DNA of 64,000 nucleotides from Bin87 sp964347975 (GCA_964347975.1 CAYGAY010000007.1:43707-107706); one strand, 5' to 3'; positions 42,325-51,364 are shown, numbered from the stretch's first letter. The notes: a model not told the origin generated them from the sequence alone. Made by a program: numbers and translations.

Positions 42325-42771
42325 ATGATGGAGCACGAGGTATCCCCGCCCAAAGGCGCGCGGCGAGCGCGCAAGCGGGTTGGCCGCGGCGACGCCGCCG
42401 GCGGCGGCAGCTACGCCGGGCGCGGCCTGAAGGGCCAGAAGTCCCGCTCCGGCCCGGGGGTGCGGCCCGGGTTTGAAGGCGGCCAGATGCCGTTGATCAA
42501 AGGTCTCCCCATGAAGCGGGGTTTCAACAACCGCTACAAGACCTACTACGCGCTGGTGGACCTGGAAACCCTTCGGGAACGCTTTGAGGCCAACACACGG
42601 GTTACTCCCGAAATACTGCATCGTCTGGGCGTCATCCGGCGCACGCGACGGCCGGTGAAGGTGGTGGGCGACGGCGAACTGGACCGTCCGCTGACCGTTG
42701 CGGCGCACAAATTCACCGCTTCCGCCCGCGCCAAGATCGAAGCGGCCGGCGGCTCGGTGGAAGAACTGTAG
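42325..42771 (+). CDS. rplO: Large ribosomal subunit protein L15
   Basis: 148 aa. KRVGRGDAAGGGSYAGRGLK with KSRSGPGVRPGFEGGQMPL is the Gly-rich N-terminal arm that threads into the 50S core; KFTASARAKIEAAGGSVEEL closes the chain. ATG 42325 or 42328. Confidence 0.96.
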   Translation: MMEHEVSPPKGARRARKRVGRGDAAGGGSYAGRGLKGQKSRSGPGVRPGFEGGQMPLIKGLPMKRGFNNRYKTYYALVDLETLRERFEANTRVTPEILHRLGVIRRTRRPVKVVGDGELDRPLTVAAHKFTASARAKIEAAGGSVEEL

Positions 42772-42810
42772 CCGCCTCATCCGGTCGATGGAAGCAAGGC
42801 CCGACAAACC

Positions 42811-44142
42811 ATGATCCAGTCAGAAGTACAGGGAGGCGGTCGATGGCCACGCCTGCTGCAGGCGGCCATCGACGCGTTCAGCCTGCCCGACCTGCGGGCC
42901 AAGATCCTGTTCACCCTGGGGATGCTGGCCCTCTACCGGCTGGTGGCGCACATACCCATACCCGGCCTGGACTTGGGCAACCTGGAGCAACTGTTCCAGA
43001 ACAACCAGCTGCTGGGTTTCCTGGACCTCTTCTCCGGCGGCGCGTTGAGCCGCATGAGCATCGTGGCTCTGGGGGTGTTTCCCTACATCACCGCGTCCAT
43101 CATTATGCAGTTGCTGACGCCGGTGATACCTCAATTGCAGAGCCTCTCACGGGAGGGTGAGGCCGGGCGCATCAAGATGAACCGCATCACCCATTGGGGC
43201 ACGGTGCCCATCGCCATCGCGCAAGCCTTCGCCCAGCTGGTGCTGTTGCAGCAGGCCAACGTGCTGACCAACGTGGGCTTCACCGGGGACGCGCTGCTGC
43301 CGACCATGGCCATGATCTTCTCCCTTACCGCCGGAACCATGTTCCTGGTTTGGTTGGGCGAGCTGATCACGGAGCGGGGCATCGGCAACGGCATCTCGCT
43401 GATCATCTTCGCCGGTATCGTGGTTGGCTTCCCCGGGCTGCTGGCCACCGGCTTCCTGGACCGGGACAATATCATCGGCGTGTTCTTCTTTGCGCTGATC
43501 GGGCTGCTCATCATCGCGCTCATCGTGGTATTCAACGAAGCCCACCGGCGCATTCCGGTGCAGTACGGGCGCAGCATATTCCGAGGCGGGCAGATGTACC
43601 GGCAATCTGGCTCCACCTACATACCGCTGCGGATCAACTCTGCCGGCATGATCCCGCTGATCTTCGCTTTTTCCATCGTTATCATGCCGGGCACGGTGGC
43701 GCAGTACCTCAGCGCCACCGGCGGTTTCGTCGGCAACCTGGCCGGCAATATACAGGTGGCCCTCAGCCCCAGCGGCCCCATCTACTGGGCGCTGGCCTTC
43801 TTACTGGTGGTGGCCTTCACCTTCTTCTACACGCTGGTAGTGTTCCAGCAGCAGAACATCGCCGAAAACCTGCAACGCAACGGCGGGTTCGTGCTGGGCA
43901 TCCGACCCGGGCGGCCAACCCAGGATTATCTGAACCGGGTCATCATTCGCCTCACCATGGGGGGCGCCCTGTTCCTGGGATTCATATCCATCGTGCCGTA
44001 CCTGGCGTCACTGGTCACCAACGTGGAGGCCATTGCCCTCAGCAGCACCAGCCTGCTTATCATGGTGGGCGTGGGTCTGGACACCCTGCGACAACTGGAA
44101 GCGCAATTGATGATGCGCAACTACGAGGGATTCTTACGATGA
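42811..44142 (+). CDS. secY: Preprotein translocase subunit SecY
   Basis: 443 aa with ten predicted membrane segments; channel of the Sec system. YRLVAHIPIPGLDLGNLEQL, GVFPYITASIIMQLLTPVIP, GEAGRIKMNRITHWGTV and the cytosolic loops EAHRRIPVQYG and RPTQDYLNRVIIRL are conserved. Start lies 39 bases after rplO; the stop overlaps adk (ATGA). Confidence 0.97.
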   Translation: MIQSEVQGGGRWPRLLQAAIDAFSLPDLRAKILFTLGMLALYRLVAHIPIPGLDLGNLEQLFQNNQLLGFLDLFSGGALSRMSIVALGVFPYITASIIMQLLTPVIPQLQSLSREGEAGRIKMNRITHWGTVPIAIAQAFAQLVLLQQANVLTNVGFTGDALLPTMAMIFSLTAGTMFLVWLGELITERGIGNGISLIIFAGIVVGFPGLLATGFLDRDNIIGVFFFALIGLLIIALIVVFNEAHRRIPVQYGRSIFRGGQMYRQSGSTYIPLRINSAGMIPLIFAFSIVIMPGTVAQYLSATGGFVGNLAGNIQVALSPSGPIYWALAFLLVVAFTFFYTLVVFQQQNIAENLQRNGGFVLGIRPGRPTQDYLNRVIIRLTMGGALFLGFISIVPYLASLVTNVEAIALSSTSLLIMVGVGLDTLRQLEAQLMMRNYEGFLR

Positions 44143-44819
44143 CCGAGCGCAGCGCCCTCAAACTGGTGCTTTTCGGCCCACCCGGAGCCGGCAAGGGCAC
44201 CCAGGCCCAGTTGCTCCGGGAGCGATTGGGCATTGAGCACGTCAGCTCGGGCGACCTGTTCCGGCATCACCTGTCCAACGGCACCGAGCTGGGAGAGATG
44301 GCGCGGGGCTACATGAACCGAGGCGCGTTGGTCCCCGATGAAGTGACCATTGGCATGGTGATTGACCGCATCGGCCGGATTGGCGACGGCGACGGGTTCA
44401 TGCTCGACGGCTTCCCCCGCAACACCAACCAGGCGCAGGCCCTTGAGTCGGCGCTGGGAGAACGCGGCCAGGGCATTGACCAGGTCATACACATCCAGGT
44501 AGCTGACGACGAGCTGATCCGCCGGCTCAGCAACCGCTACATCTGCCGCTCTTGCCAGCGGCCCTACACCCAAGACGCCGCCACCGGCGCGCCGCCGGGA
44601 CGATGCGCGGACTGCTCCGACGGAGGCGACATTTACCAGCGGGACGACGACACGCCGGAAGCGGTGACCAACCGCCTTGCCGTGTATCACCAGGAGACCG
44701 CGCCCCTGCTTGACTTCTACCGGGACCGGGGGCTTCTGTCTAACATCCCGGGGGAAGGGGCCATTGAGTCGGTCAATGCATCCGTGTTGCGGGTTTTGGG
44801 AGTCAACGTCGGTGAGTAG
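44139..44819 (+). CDS. adk: Adenylate kinase, zinc-lid type
   Basis: 226 aa; ATP + AMP to 2 ADP. P-loop GPPGAGKGTQ (about 12-21), NMP-binding region SSGDLFRHH, DGFPRNTNQAQAL, and a LID domain with C-x2-C (CRSC) and a second C-x2-C (CADC) that should hold structural zinc. Start overlaps secY. Confidence 0.97.
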   Translation: MTERSALKLVLFGPPGAGKGTQAQLLRERLGIEHVSSGDLFRHHLSNGTELGEMARGYMNRGALVPDEVTIGMVIDRIGRIGDGDGFMLDGFPRNTNQAQALESALGERGQGIDQVIHIQVADDELIRRLSNRYICRSCQRPYTQDAATGAPPGRCADCSDGGDIYQRDDDTPEAVTNRLAVYHQETAPLLDFYRDRGLLSNIPGEGAIESVNASVLRVLGVNVGE

Positions 44820-44872
44820 TGGCGAACAGTTATTAGCCACTGCGCCAACTCGGTACGCCGCTTGGCAGACCG

Positions 44873-44901
44873 TTTCCATAACCTGGGAATTGGAGTATAA
44901 T
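44873..44901 (+). promoter_or_regulatory. Candidate promoter before map
   Basis: TTTCCA, 17-base spacer, TATAAT, ending five bases before the map ATG. If used, it would give a leaderless map message. GGAG at 44892-44895 overlaps it and could instead serve as ribosome binding site on a longer transcript. Confidence 0.45.
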
Positions 44902-44905
44902 CATA

Positions 44906-45715
44906 ATGGTGGAACGCAAACCCAAGCGAAAAACAGCATCCAATGCCCCCTCATCCTATACCGGGGGCGTGACCATCAAGTCCCGTCGTGAGATGGAGGC
45001 CATGGCCAGGGCCGGCGCGATTGTCGGCGCTACGCTCACCCTGCTCAAGAAGTCGGTGGAGCCCGGCATAACCACCGGCGATCTCAACCGTATCGCGGAC
45101 AAGAACATCCGCAGCATGGGCGCGGTGCCCACTTTCCTCGGCTACCAGGGATTCCCAGCCGCCATCTGCGCCTCGGTGAACGAGGAGATTGTTCACGGCA
45201 TCCCCGGCAAGCGCGTCCTCAAAGAGGGCGACATTATTAAGATGGACGTGGGAGCCACCATCGACGGCTTCATCGGCGACGCCGCCATCTCGGTGGCGGT
45301 GGGCCAGATCAGCGAAGACGCCCAGCGGTTGATGGACGACACCAACGCGAGCCTGTATGAAGGCATCGCCGCGGCCCAGCCGGGCAACCGCATCGGGGAT
45401 ATCGGCGCAGCGGTGGAAAGTTACGCCATCGCTCGAGGATACGGCGTAGTGCGCCAGTTTGTCGGCCACGGCGTGGGCCGGCACCTGCACGAAGACCCCC
45501 AGGTTCCCAACTACGGCGAACCGGGCAAGGGTGTCCTGCTCCGGCCCGGTATGTGCATCTGTATCGAACCCATGCTGAACCTGGGTACTGAGGCCACCGA
45601 AATCCTGGACGACGACTGGACGGTGGTGACCGCTGACCGGGCGCTTTCCGCCCACTTTGAGCACACCCTGGCCATCACCAAAGATGGTCCGAAAATACTT
45701 ACCGTACACGACTGA
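44906..45715 (+). CDS. map: Methionine aminopeptidase, type I
   Basis: 269 aa; removes N-terminal Met from new proteins. Metal ligands lie in KMDVGATIDGFIGDAA (two Asp), GHGVGRHLHEDPQ (His), CICIEPML (Glu) and the late HFEHTL region (Glu expected there). The N-terminus is about 20 residues longer than E. coli MAP, basic and Ser-rich. Confidence 0.97.
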   Translation: MVERKPKRKTASNAPSSYTGGVTIKSRREMEAMARAGAIVGATLTLLKKSVEPGITTGDLNRIADKNIRSMGAVPTFLGYQGFPAAICASVNEEIVHGIPGKRVLKEGDIIKMDVGATIDGFIGDAAISVAVGQISEDAQRLMDDTNASLYEGIAAAQPGNRIGDIGAAVESYAIARGYGVVRQFVGHGVGRHLHEDPQVPNYGEPGKGVLLRPGMCICIEPMLNLGTEATEILDDDWTVVTADRALSAHFEHTLAITKDGPKILTVHD

Positions 45716-45775
45716 CGAGGTCCGCGCCCATCGGCGCTCGACGCCGGGGAAAGCGCGCCTAAAGCAGGCTGATTT

Positions 45776-45994
45776 ATGGCTAAAAAAGAAGCGATAGAAG
45801 TTGAGGCTCAGGTAACTGAAGCTCTCCCCAACGGGATGTTCCGGGTGGAACTGCCCAACGATCACCAAGTGTTGGCCCATATCTCGGGCAAGATCCGGAT
45901 GCACTTTATCCGGGTACTGCCCGGCGACCGTGTCCTGGTCGAGTTGTCCCCCTATGACCTGAGTCGTGGCCGCATCACCTATCGCTTCAAGTAG
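45776..45994 (+). CDS. infA: Translation initiation factor IF-1
   Basis: 72 aa, standard S1-like fold. EVEAQVTEALPNGMFRVELP and HISGKIRMHFIRVLPGDRVL with DLSRGRITYRFK are diagnostic. rpmJ follows after 21 bases. Confidence 0.98.
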   Translation: MAKKEAIEVEAQVTEALPNGMFRVELPNDHQVLAHISGKIRMHFIRVLPGDRVLVELSPYDLSRGRITYRFK

Positions 45995-46015
45995 CGAAGG
46001 CTACGGAGAATCCCG

Positions 46016-46129
46016 ATGAAAGTGTCAGCATCCGTAAAACCACGCTGTGATCGCTGCCGGGTCATCCGGCGCAAGGGTGTGGTCCGCATCATCTGCATCA
46101 ACAGCAAGCACGCCCAGCGCCAGGGCTAG
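46016..46129 (+). CDS. rpmJ: Large ribosomal subunit protein L36
   Basis: 37 aa: begins MKVSASVKPRCDRCRVIRRK, with C-x2-C then ICINSKHAQRQG, giving the three Cys and one His of the zinc-binding L36 form. CGGAGAA lies upstream of the ATG. Short, but in its conserved position after infA. Confidence 0.96.
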   Translation: MKVSASVKPRCDRCRVIRRKGVVRIICINSKHAQRQG

Positions 46130-46154
46130 GCTGTGTTGACATTTTAGAAATCAA

Positions 46155-46290
46155 ACCGTCGTTCCTCCGTTCCTGCGAAAGAACGTCGCCCCGTACTTGA
46201 TACGGGGCAGGAACCCGGGAAAATCACCGCCATCAGAAAGCCGGCCTTATTCCGTACTCGCCGGATTCTCGCAAAAGCGAGAACGACGGT
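46155..46290. repeat. Composite palindromic repeat with perfect 10-bp terminal inverted repeats
   Basis: Ends ACCGTCGTTC and GAACGACGGT enclose 136 bases with internal hairpins, including CCCCGTACTTGATACGGGG. Fills the rpmJ-rpsM spacer. Confidence 0.85.
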
Positions 46291-46331
46291 GGAAACGCGG
46301 AAATGACGAAAATAGATTCAGGAGCATGACC

Positions 46332-46724
46332 ATGGTTCGTATCGCCGGAGTTGACGTACCCGACCGCAAGCGAGCGCACATCGCCCTGCGCAGCATCTAC
46401 GGAATTGGCCCCGCCAAAGCCTTGGAAATCGTTGGCAAGGCCAATCTGGACATGGAGCTGCCGCCACGGATGAACGAGCTTTCGGAGATGGAAGTTGACC
46501 GCATCCGCGTCATCGTTGACCAGGATTACATTACCGAGGGAGACCTGCGGCGCGAGAACAACGAGAACATCCGCCGGCTGATCGACATCGGCAGCTATCG
46601 CGGCCTCCGACACCGCCGCAACCTGCCCGTGCATGGCCAGCGCACCCGAACCAACGCCCGCTCCCGCAAGGGCGCCCGCCGAACCGTTGCCGGACGGGGC
46701 CGCCGCACCGGTGGAAAGAAGTAA
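46332..46724 (+). CDS. rpsM: Small ribosomal subunit protein S13
   Basis: 130 aa. VRIAGVDVPDRKRAHIALRS, IYGIGPAKALEI and GLRHRRNLPVHGQRTRTNAR identify it. ATG 46332 is preferred over 46326 because AGGAGC is one base from the latter and seven from the former. Confidence 0.97.
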   Translation: MVRIAGVDVPDRKRAHIALRSIYGIGPAKALEIVGKANLDMELPPRMNELSEMEVDRIRVIVDQDYITEGDLRRENNENIRRLIDIGSYRGLRHRRNLPVHGQRTRTNARSRKGARRTVAGRGRRTGGKK

Positions 46725-46772
46725 CTGCTGCTGCCGGCGTTTGTCAAAATCACGCCACCAAGAGGAAGCCCA

Positions 46773-47156
46773 ATGCCCAGACCGCGTACCCGTCGCCGTG
46801 AGCGCAGGTCCATTCCCCAGGGCCGCGCCTACATCTACTCGACCTTCAACAACACCCTGGTCAGCCTGACCGACCCGGACGGCAACGTGGTGGCTTCCGG
46901 CAGTTCCGGCACGGCCGGCTTCCGCGGCTCCCGAAAAGGCACCGCTTTCGCCGCCCAACGGGCCGCCGAACAGGTTGCCCGACGGGGCGTGGACATGGGC
47001 ATGCGCAACATCGACGTGTACATCAAGGGCCCCGGATCAGGACGCGAACCCGCCATCCGGGCGCTTCAGGCCGCCGGCCTCAACGTCAACAGCATCCGCG
47101 ACGTTACGCCCATCCCCCACAACGGCGTGCGCCCGCCGAAACGCCGGCGGGTGTGA
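46773..47156 (+). CDS. rpsK: Small ribosomal subunit protein S11
   Basis: 127 aa. GRAYIYSTFNNTLVSLTDPD, GSRKGTAFAAQRAAEQVARR and VTPIPHNGVRPPKRRRV are hallmarks; lies in the 30S platform. Confidence 0.98.
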   Translation: MPRPRTRRRERRSIPQGRAYIYSTFNNTLVSLTDPDGNVVASGSSGTAGFRGSRKGTAFAAQRAAEQVARRGVDMGMRNIDVYIKGPGSGREPAIRALQAAGLNVNSIRDVTPIPHNGVRPPKRRRV

Positions 47157-47180
47157 CCCGCCGACCCCGTATGCAAATAT

Positions 47181-47278
47181 CATTGCGAGCGCAGCGCGGC
47201 AATCCCGTTCCGTTTGTGACGTCAGTTTGGCAAACAGCGCGCTGCTGCGACGAGGTTCCTCGCCACGCTCGGAATGAC
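47181..47278. repeat. Composite palindromic repeat (family B ends)
   Basis: CATTGCGAGCGCAGCGCGG at one end and CGCCACGCTCGGAATGAC at the other, about 98 bp, in the rpsK-rpsD spacer. Confidence 0.8.
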
Positions 47279-47314
47279 AATTTGTAACCTTCACACCACC
47301 AACGGACAGAAAAC

Positions 47315-47941
47315 ATGGGCAGATATACCGGACCTTCTTGCCGTCTGTGTCGCCGCGCCGGGGAGAAACTCTTCCTGAAGGGCGACCGCTGCTTCTCGCC
47401 GCGCTGCGCCATTGAGCGCCGCCACGTGCCGCCGGGAGGCGCCGGCAACCGGCGGCGTCGCGTCTCGGATTACGGCGTCCACCTGCGGGAAAAGCAGAAG
47501 GCCCGCCAGATGTACGGCATCATGGAAGGGCAGTTCCGCAAGTACATGAACGACGCTTTCAACACCCCGGGCATCTCCGGGAACAACCTGCTGCGCACGC
47601 TGGAGCGGCGGCTGGACAACGTCATCTACCTGTTGGGGTTTGCCGACTCCCGCAAGCAGGCCCGCCAGATGGTCCAGCACGGCCACTTTACCGTCAACGG
47701 GCGCAAGACCGATATTCCGTCTTTCCTGGTCAAGCCCGGACAAACCATCGCGTGGACCGAAACCTCCAAGCGCCGCGAGTTCTTCGCCGACCGAACCGAC
47801 GGCTTGCCCAAGCGAACACTACCCAGCTGGCTTACCCTGGACCTTACCCAGATGGCCGGCCAGGTGATTTCCATGCCGGCCGACAATGAACTGCCCGAGA
47901 CTATCAACTCCCGCCTGATCGTCGAGTACTACTCAAGGTAA
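47315..47941 (+). CDS. rpsD: Small ribosomal subunit protein S4
   Basis: 208 aa. MGRYTGPSCRLCRRAGEKLF, then CFSPRCAIERR gives the four-Cys zinc site of the C+ form; LERRLDNVIYLLGFADSRKQ begins the S4 RNA-binding domain. rpoA follows after eight bases. Confidence 0.97.
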   Translation: MGRYTGPSCRLCRRAGEKLFLKGDRCFSPRCAIERRHVPPGGAGNRRRRVSDYGVHLREKQKARQMYGIMEGQFRKYMNDAFNTPGISGNNLLRTLERRLDNVIYLLGFADSRKQARQMVQHGHFTVNGRKTDIPSFLVKPGQTIAWTETSKRREFFADRTDGLPKRTLPSWLTLDLTQMAGQVISMPADNELPETINSRLIVEYYSR

Positions 47942-47949
47942 GCAGCGGA

Positions 47950-49032
47950 ATGTTAGATCCTCAAATACTCCCGCCCCTGCGGGAACCCGAACCGGAAATA
48001 CCACCACCCGCCATTCGGGTGATCGAACACAACGATACCTACGCCCGGGTGGCGCTGGAGCCGTTGGAACGGGGTTTTGCCACCACGGTGGGGAACCCGC
48101 TCCGGCGACTGCTGCTCAGCTCCATCCAGGGCACTGCGGTGACATGGGTGAAAATAGATGGGATCCCCCACGAATACACCGTGATCCCCGGCATCAAGGA
48201 AGAGGTTATGGACCTCCTCCTGAGCGTCAAGCGTATCCGCATCCACGCGTTGACCAGGCGCACGGGCAAGATGCGGCTGGACGTCCGCGGCGAGGGCCGC
48301 GTCTGCGCCGGCGATATTTCCACCGCCAGCGACTATCAGATCGTCAATCCGGAACTGCACCTGGCCACGCTGGACAATCCGGACGTGGGCTTGTCCATTG
48401 AGTTCAACGTCGAGTCGGGGAAGGGCTACCAGCAGGTAGCCCAGGGCGACAATATGGCCGGCCTGCCCGTAGGCGTGCTGCCGGTTGATGCCATCTACAA
48501 CCCGGTCCGCAAGGTGGAATACTCGGTGGAACGGATGATGGTTGGTCAGCAAACCGACTGGGAACGCTTGATCCTGCAAGTGTGGACCGATGGAGCGGTG
48601 AACCCCTTGGCTGCCATCCAGGAAGCCTCGGACAACCTGGTGCAGCACTTCTTCATGTTCAACCAGTTGAGCCGTCCGACCGATGCTCCCCTGGACACGA
48701 CCAATCTTACCGTGGCCTCGGAAGTGTACCTCATGCCCATCGAGCGTCTGGACCTCTCCTCCCGCACGCTCAATTGCCTCAAGCGCGCCAAGCTGGACCG
48801 GGTCGGACAGGTCCTGGATTTGAGTGCTGACGACCTTTTGAACATCCGGAATTTCGGCCAGAAATCGCTGGAGGAACTCCAGGGCAAGCTGGCCGAGCTG
48901 GGCGTCGCCTCATCGCGCCCGGCCGGAGGCGATTTCGCGGATGACTATCTCAGCCAGTCCGGTGGCAACCTGGTATTCGACCCCGAACCGGACGATGATT
49001 ACGACCTCGATTATGATGAAGACGGAGACTAG
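47950..49032 (+). CDS. rpoA: RNA polymerase alpha subunit with acidic tail
   Basis: 360 aa, against about 315-330 usually. The N-terminal assembly domain has ARVALEPLERGFATTVGNPL and LRRLLLSSIQGTAVTWVKI; the C-terminal domain that binds UP elements and activators has LDLSSRTLNCLKRAKLDRVG and LLNIRNFGQKSLEELQGKLA. The last 35 residues are an acidic, Tyr-containing extension (PDDDYDLDYDEDGD). Confidence 0.97.
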   Translation: MLDPQILPPLREPEPEIPPPAIRVIEHNDTYARVALEPLERGFATTVGNPLRRLLLSSIQGTAVTWVKIDGIPHEYTVIPGIKEEVMDLLLSVKRIRIHALTRRTGKMRLDVRGEGRVCAGDISTASDYQIVNPELHLATLDNPDVGLSIEFNVESGKGYQQVAQGDNMAGLPVGVLPVDAIYNPVRKVEYSVERMMVGQQTDWERLILQVWTDGAVNPLAAIQEASDNLVQHFFMFNQLSRPTDAPLDTTNLTVASEVYLMPIERLDLSSRTLNCLKRAKLDRVGQVLDLSADDLLNIRNFGQKSLEELQGKLAELGVASSRPAGGDFADDYLSQSGGNLVFDPEPDDDYDLDYDEDGD

Positions 49033-49034
49033 CA

Positions 49035-49388
49035 ATGCCTTCCCACCGCGTCGCCGGCCGCAAACTCAGCCGGTATAAGGACCAGCGCAAAGCTCTCCTC
49101 CGTGGCTTGACGGCGGATTTGATCAGACACGAGCGCATCACCACCACCCTGGCCAAGGCCAAGGAGACTCGCGTGATGACCGAGAAGCTCATCACTCATG
49201 GGAAGAAGGGTTCGCTCCACAACCGGCGCACTGCCCTGAGCCAGTTGCCCAACAAGGCGGTTGTCGCCAAGATCTTTGACGAACTCGGTCCCCGCTACGC
49301 GGAACGCCCTGGCGGATACACCCGCATCGTCAAACTGGGCCCGCGGCAGGGTGACGGCGCATACATGGCCGTTATTGAACTGGTTTAA
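49035..49388 (+). CDS. rplQ: Large ribosomal subunit protein L17
   Basis: 117 aa. MPSHRVAGRKLSRYKDQRKA, LLRGLTADLIRHERITTTLA and GGYTRIVKLGPRQGDGAYMA identify it. Starts two bases after rpoA. Confidence 0.97.
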   Translation: MPSHRVAGRKLSRYKDQRKALLRGLTADLIRHERITTTLAKAKETRVMTEKLITHGKKGSLHNRRTALSQLPNKAVVAKIFDELGPRYAERPGGYTRIVKLGPRQGDGAYMAVIELV

Positions 49389-49405
49389 ATCGCCGTTCTG
49401 AATCA

Positions 49406-49450
49406 CGGCCCCATATCAGGCACGGGGTGACGTTCTTTGGCCGGAATGAC
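49406..49450. repeat. Palindromic repeat fragment (families A and C)
   Basis: Contains CCCCATATCAGGCACGGGG and TGGCCGGAATGAC-type sequence, partly degenerate, in the rplQ-truA spacer. Confidence 0.6.
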
Positions 49451-49504
49451 GAGATGAGCGTTCATCCCAACCCAACGAGGAATTGCCATCGCCCGAATTA
49501 ACCC

Positions 49505-50314
49505 ATGACATCCCAGCGCACCGCCGAAACGAAGGTACGCCGCATCGCCCTGGTAGTGGCATACGAAGGCGCCGGGTACGCCGGCTTCCAGTGGCAATCC
49601 GACGCAGCCACCATACAGGGCGAGCTGGAACAAGCCTTCGCCAAACTCACCAGCGAGACCGTCAGGATCAGAGGGGCCAGTCGCACCGACTCGGGGGCGC
49701 ACGCCCTGGGGCAGGTGGTGGACTTGGCGACTTGCAGCGCGCACCGGACGGAGGTGATCATCGCCGCGATGAACCACTATCTGCCCGACGCGATCCGGGT
49801 TATAGTCGCCAACGATATGCCACCCGGTTTCAATGCCCGTCGCAGCGCGAGGAAACGCCGTTATCGGTACAGTATCCTCAACCGGCCGGTTCCATGTCCC
49901 CTGTTGCGCCGCACTCACCACCAGGAAAGACTCCCGCTGGACCTTGCCGCGATGCGACAGGCCGCTGTCAGCCTTCTGGGCATCCGGGATTTCCGCCAAA
50001 TTGCCACCGGACACCCGGACGATCAAAGCGCAGTGCGGCAGGTGTTCAACTGGAACGTGAAACGCAGCCCCGCAAATCAGGATGTCATCATCATTGATTG
50101 TGCCGCCAACGGGTTTCTGCGTCATCAAATCAGGCGGGCCAACGCGGTATTGGTGGAAATAGGCAAAGGCAGACTTCCCATTCACGCCATGTCGGAAACC
50201 CTGGCCGGACGCACCCAACGACAACACCAAATTCCCACACTGCCGGCCAAAGGATTGTGCCTGCAGTCGGTACACTACCCGCAACACGACCACTTGCTAA
50301 AGGTTGCCAACTGA
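49505..50314 (+). CDS. truA: tRNA pseudouridine synthase A
   Basis: 269 aa; isomerises uridines 38-40 of tRNA anticodon stems. RGASRTDSGAHALGQVVDL (about 55-73) contains the catalytic Asp; YEGAGYAGFQWQ near the start and FLRHQIRRANAVLVEIGKGR near 200-219 complete the family signature. Ends one base before rplM. Confidence 0.96.
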   Translation: MTSQRTAETKVRRIALVVAYEGAGYAGFQWQSDAATIQGELEQAFAKLTSETVRIRGASRTDSGAHALGQVVDLATCSAHRTEVIIAAMNHYLPDAIRVIVANDMPPGFNARRSARKRRYRYSILNRPVPCPLLRRTHHQERLPLDLAAMRQAAVSLLGIRDFRQIATGHPDDQSAVRQVFNWNVKRSPANQDVIIIDCAANGFLRHQIRRANAVLVEIGKGRLPIHAMSETLAGRTQRQHQIPTLPAKGLCLQSVHYPQHDHLLKVAN

Positions 50315-50315
50315 C

Positions 50316-50747
50316 ATGAAACGAACCAGCACTTATTTCGCCAAAGCCGGCGACGTACCGGACCGCTGGCGGGTCATTGACGCCACCGGCATCAGCCTGG
50401 GTCGCCTGGCCCGACAGGTCGCCGTGGCTCTCCAGGGCAAGGACCAACCCACCTATACGCCCCACGTCATCACCGGCTGCCACGTGGTGGTAATCAACGC
50501 TGACCAGGTTCGCATCACGGGCCGCAAGCTGATGCAGAAGATGTACTACCGGCACAGCGGATACGTGGGCAACCTCAAATCTTTCCTGATGCGCGACATG
50601 ATGGAGCAGCGGCCCGAGCGGGTGGTACGCCTGGCGGTCAAGGGCATGCTCCCGTCCAACAGGCAGGGCCGGCAAATGCTGCGGCGACTGCGCGTGTACG
50701 CCGGCGACCAGCACCCCCACGAGGCGCAAGTCGGCAGCGACGGGTAA
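50316..50747 (+). CDS. rplM: Large ribosomal subunit protein L13
   Basis: 143 aa. RTSTYFAKAGDVPDRWRVID, ATGISLGRLARQVAVALQGK and MLPSNRQGRQMLRRLRVYAG are typical. ATG 50316 is used because the in-frame start at 50304 lies inside truA. Confidence 0.97.
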   Translation: MKRTSTYFAKAGDVPDRWRVIDATGISLGRLARQVAVALQGKDQPTYTPHVITGCHVVVINADQVRITGRKLMQKMYYRHSGYVGNLKSFLMRDMMEQRPERVVRLAVKGMLPSNRQGRQMLRRLRVYAGDQHPHEAQVGSDG

Positions 50748-50772
50748 GCATCACCCGGCCATTAACTGAGAT

Positions 50773-50914
50773 AATTGCAAAACTACCTACTGGCCTGCTG
50801 CCATTCCGCGCGTAGCGCAGGAATCTCGCTGGCGTCCGGGCATCCTGTTGGCAAACTGCCCTATTACGAGAGCGGGATTGCCACGCTGCGCTCGCAATGA
50901 CCGGTTTTGCAATT
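50773..50914. repeat. Composite repeat with perfect 11-bp terminal inverted repeats
   Basis: AATTGCAAAAC at 50773-50783 and GTTTTGCAATT at 50904-50914 enclose family B modules (CATTCCGCGCGTAGCGCAGG and the complement GCGCTCGCAATGAC). 142 bp, in the rplM-rpsI spacer; MITE-like in structure. Confidence 0.8.
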
Positions 50915-50950
50915 CTCTATTAACTACCCACCGGCAAGCAGGTATTCAAC

Positions 50951-51364
50951 ATGGTGACGCAAGCAGAACCTCAGCAGCAGTACTTCTATGGAACGGGCCG
51001 GCGCAAGCGGGCTATCGCCAAGGTACGCCTCTACCCCGACGACGGCACGGCCATCATCGTCAACGACCAACCCATGGAAGCTTACTTCAACTGGCTGCCC
51101 TGGCAGTCCACCGTGCGCGAACCTTTCGCTACCTCCGGCACGGTGGGGCGGTTCCGCGTGCAGGTCCAGGTGTCCGGCGGCGGCGTCAACGCTCAGGCTG
51201 AGGCGATCCGGCACGGCATATCTCGCGCCCTGGTGGTCTTCGATCCCGGCCTCAAGGCCAGCCTGCGCCGGGCCGGCTTCATCACCCGCGACGCCCGGGT
51301 AAAGGAAAGCAAGAAGTACGGCCTCAAGCGCGCCCGACGCGCCCCGCAGTACACCAAGCGGTAA
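50951..51364 (+). CDS. rpsI: Small ribosomal subunit protein S9
   Basis: 137 aa. YFYGTGRRKRAIAKVRLYPD near the start, GGVNAQAEAIRHGISRAL and the basic end KYGLKRARRAPQYTKR, whose tip touches P-site tRNA. Last ribosomal gene of the block. Confidence 0.98.
   Translation: MVTQAEPQQQYFYGTGRRKRAIAKVRLYPDDGTAIIVNDQPMEAYFNWLPWQSTVREPFATSGTVGRFRVQVQVSGGGVNAQAEAIRHGISRALVVFDPGLKASLRRAGFITRDARVKESKKYGLKRARRAPQYTKR

Noticed and set aside
43194..44138. A long frame running through secY into adk
   Set aside because: Only the part from 44139 is adenylate kinase; the rest is an out-of-frame reading of secY.
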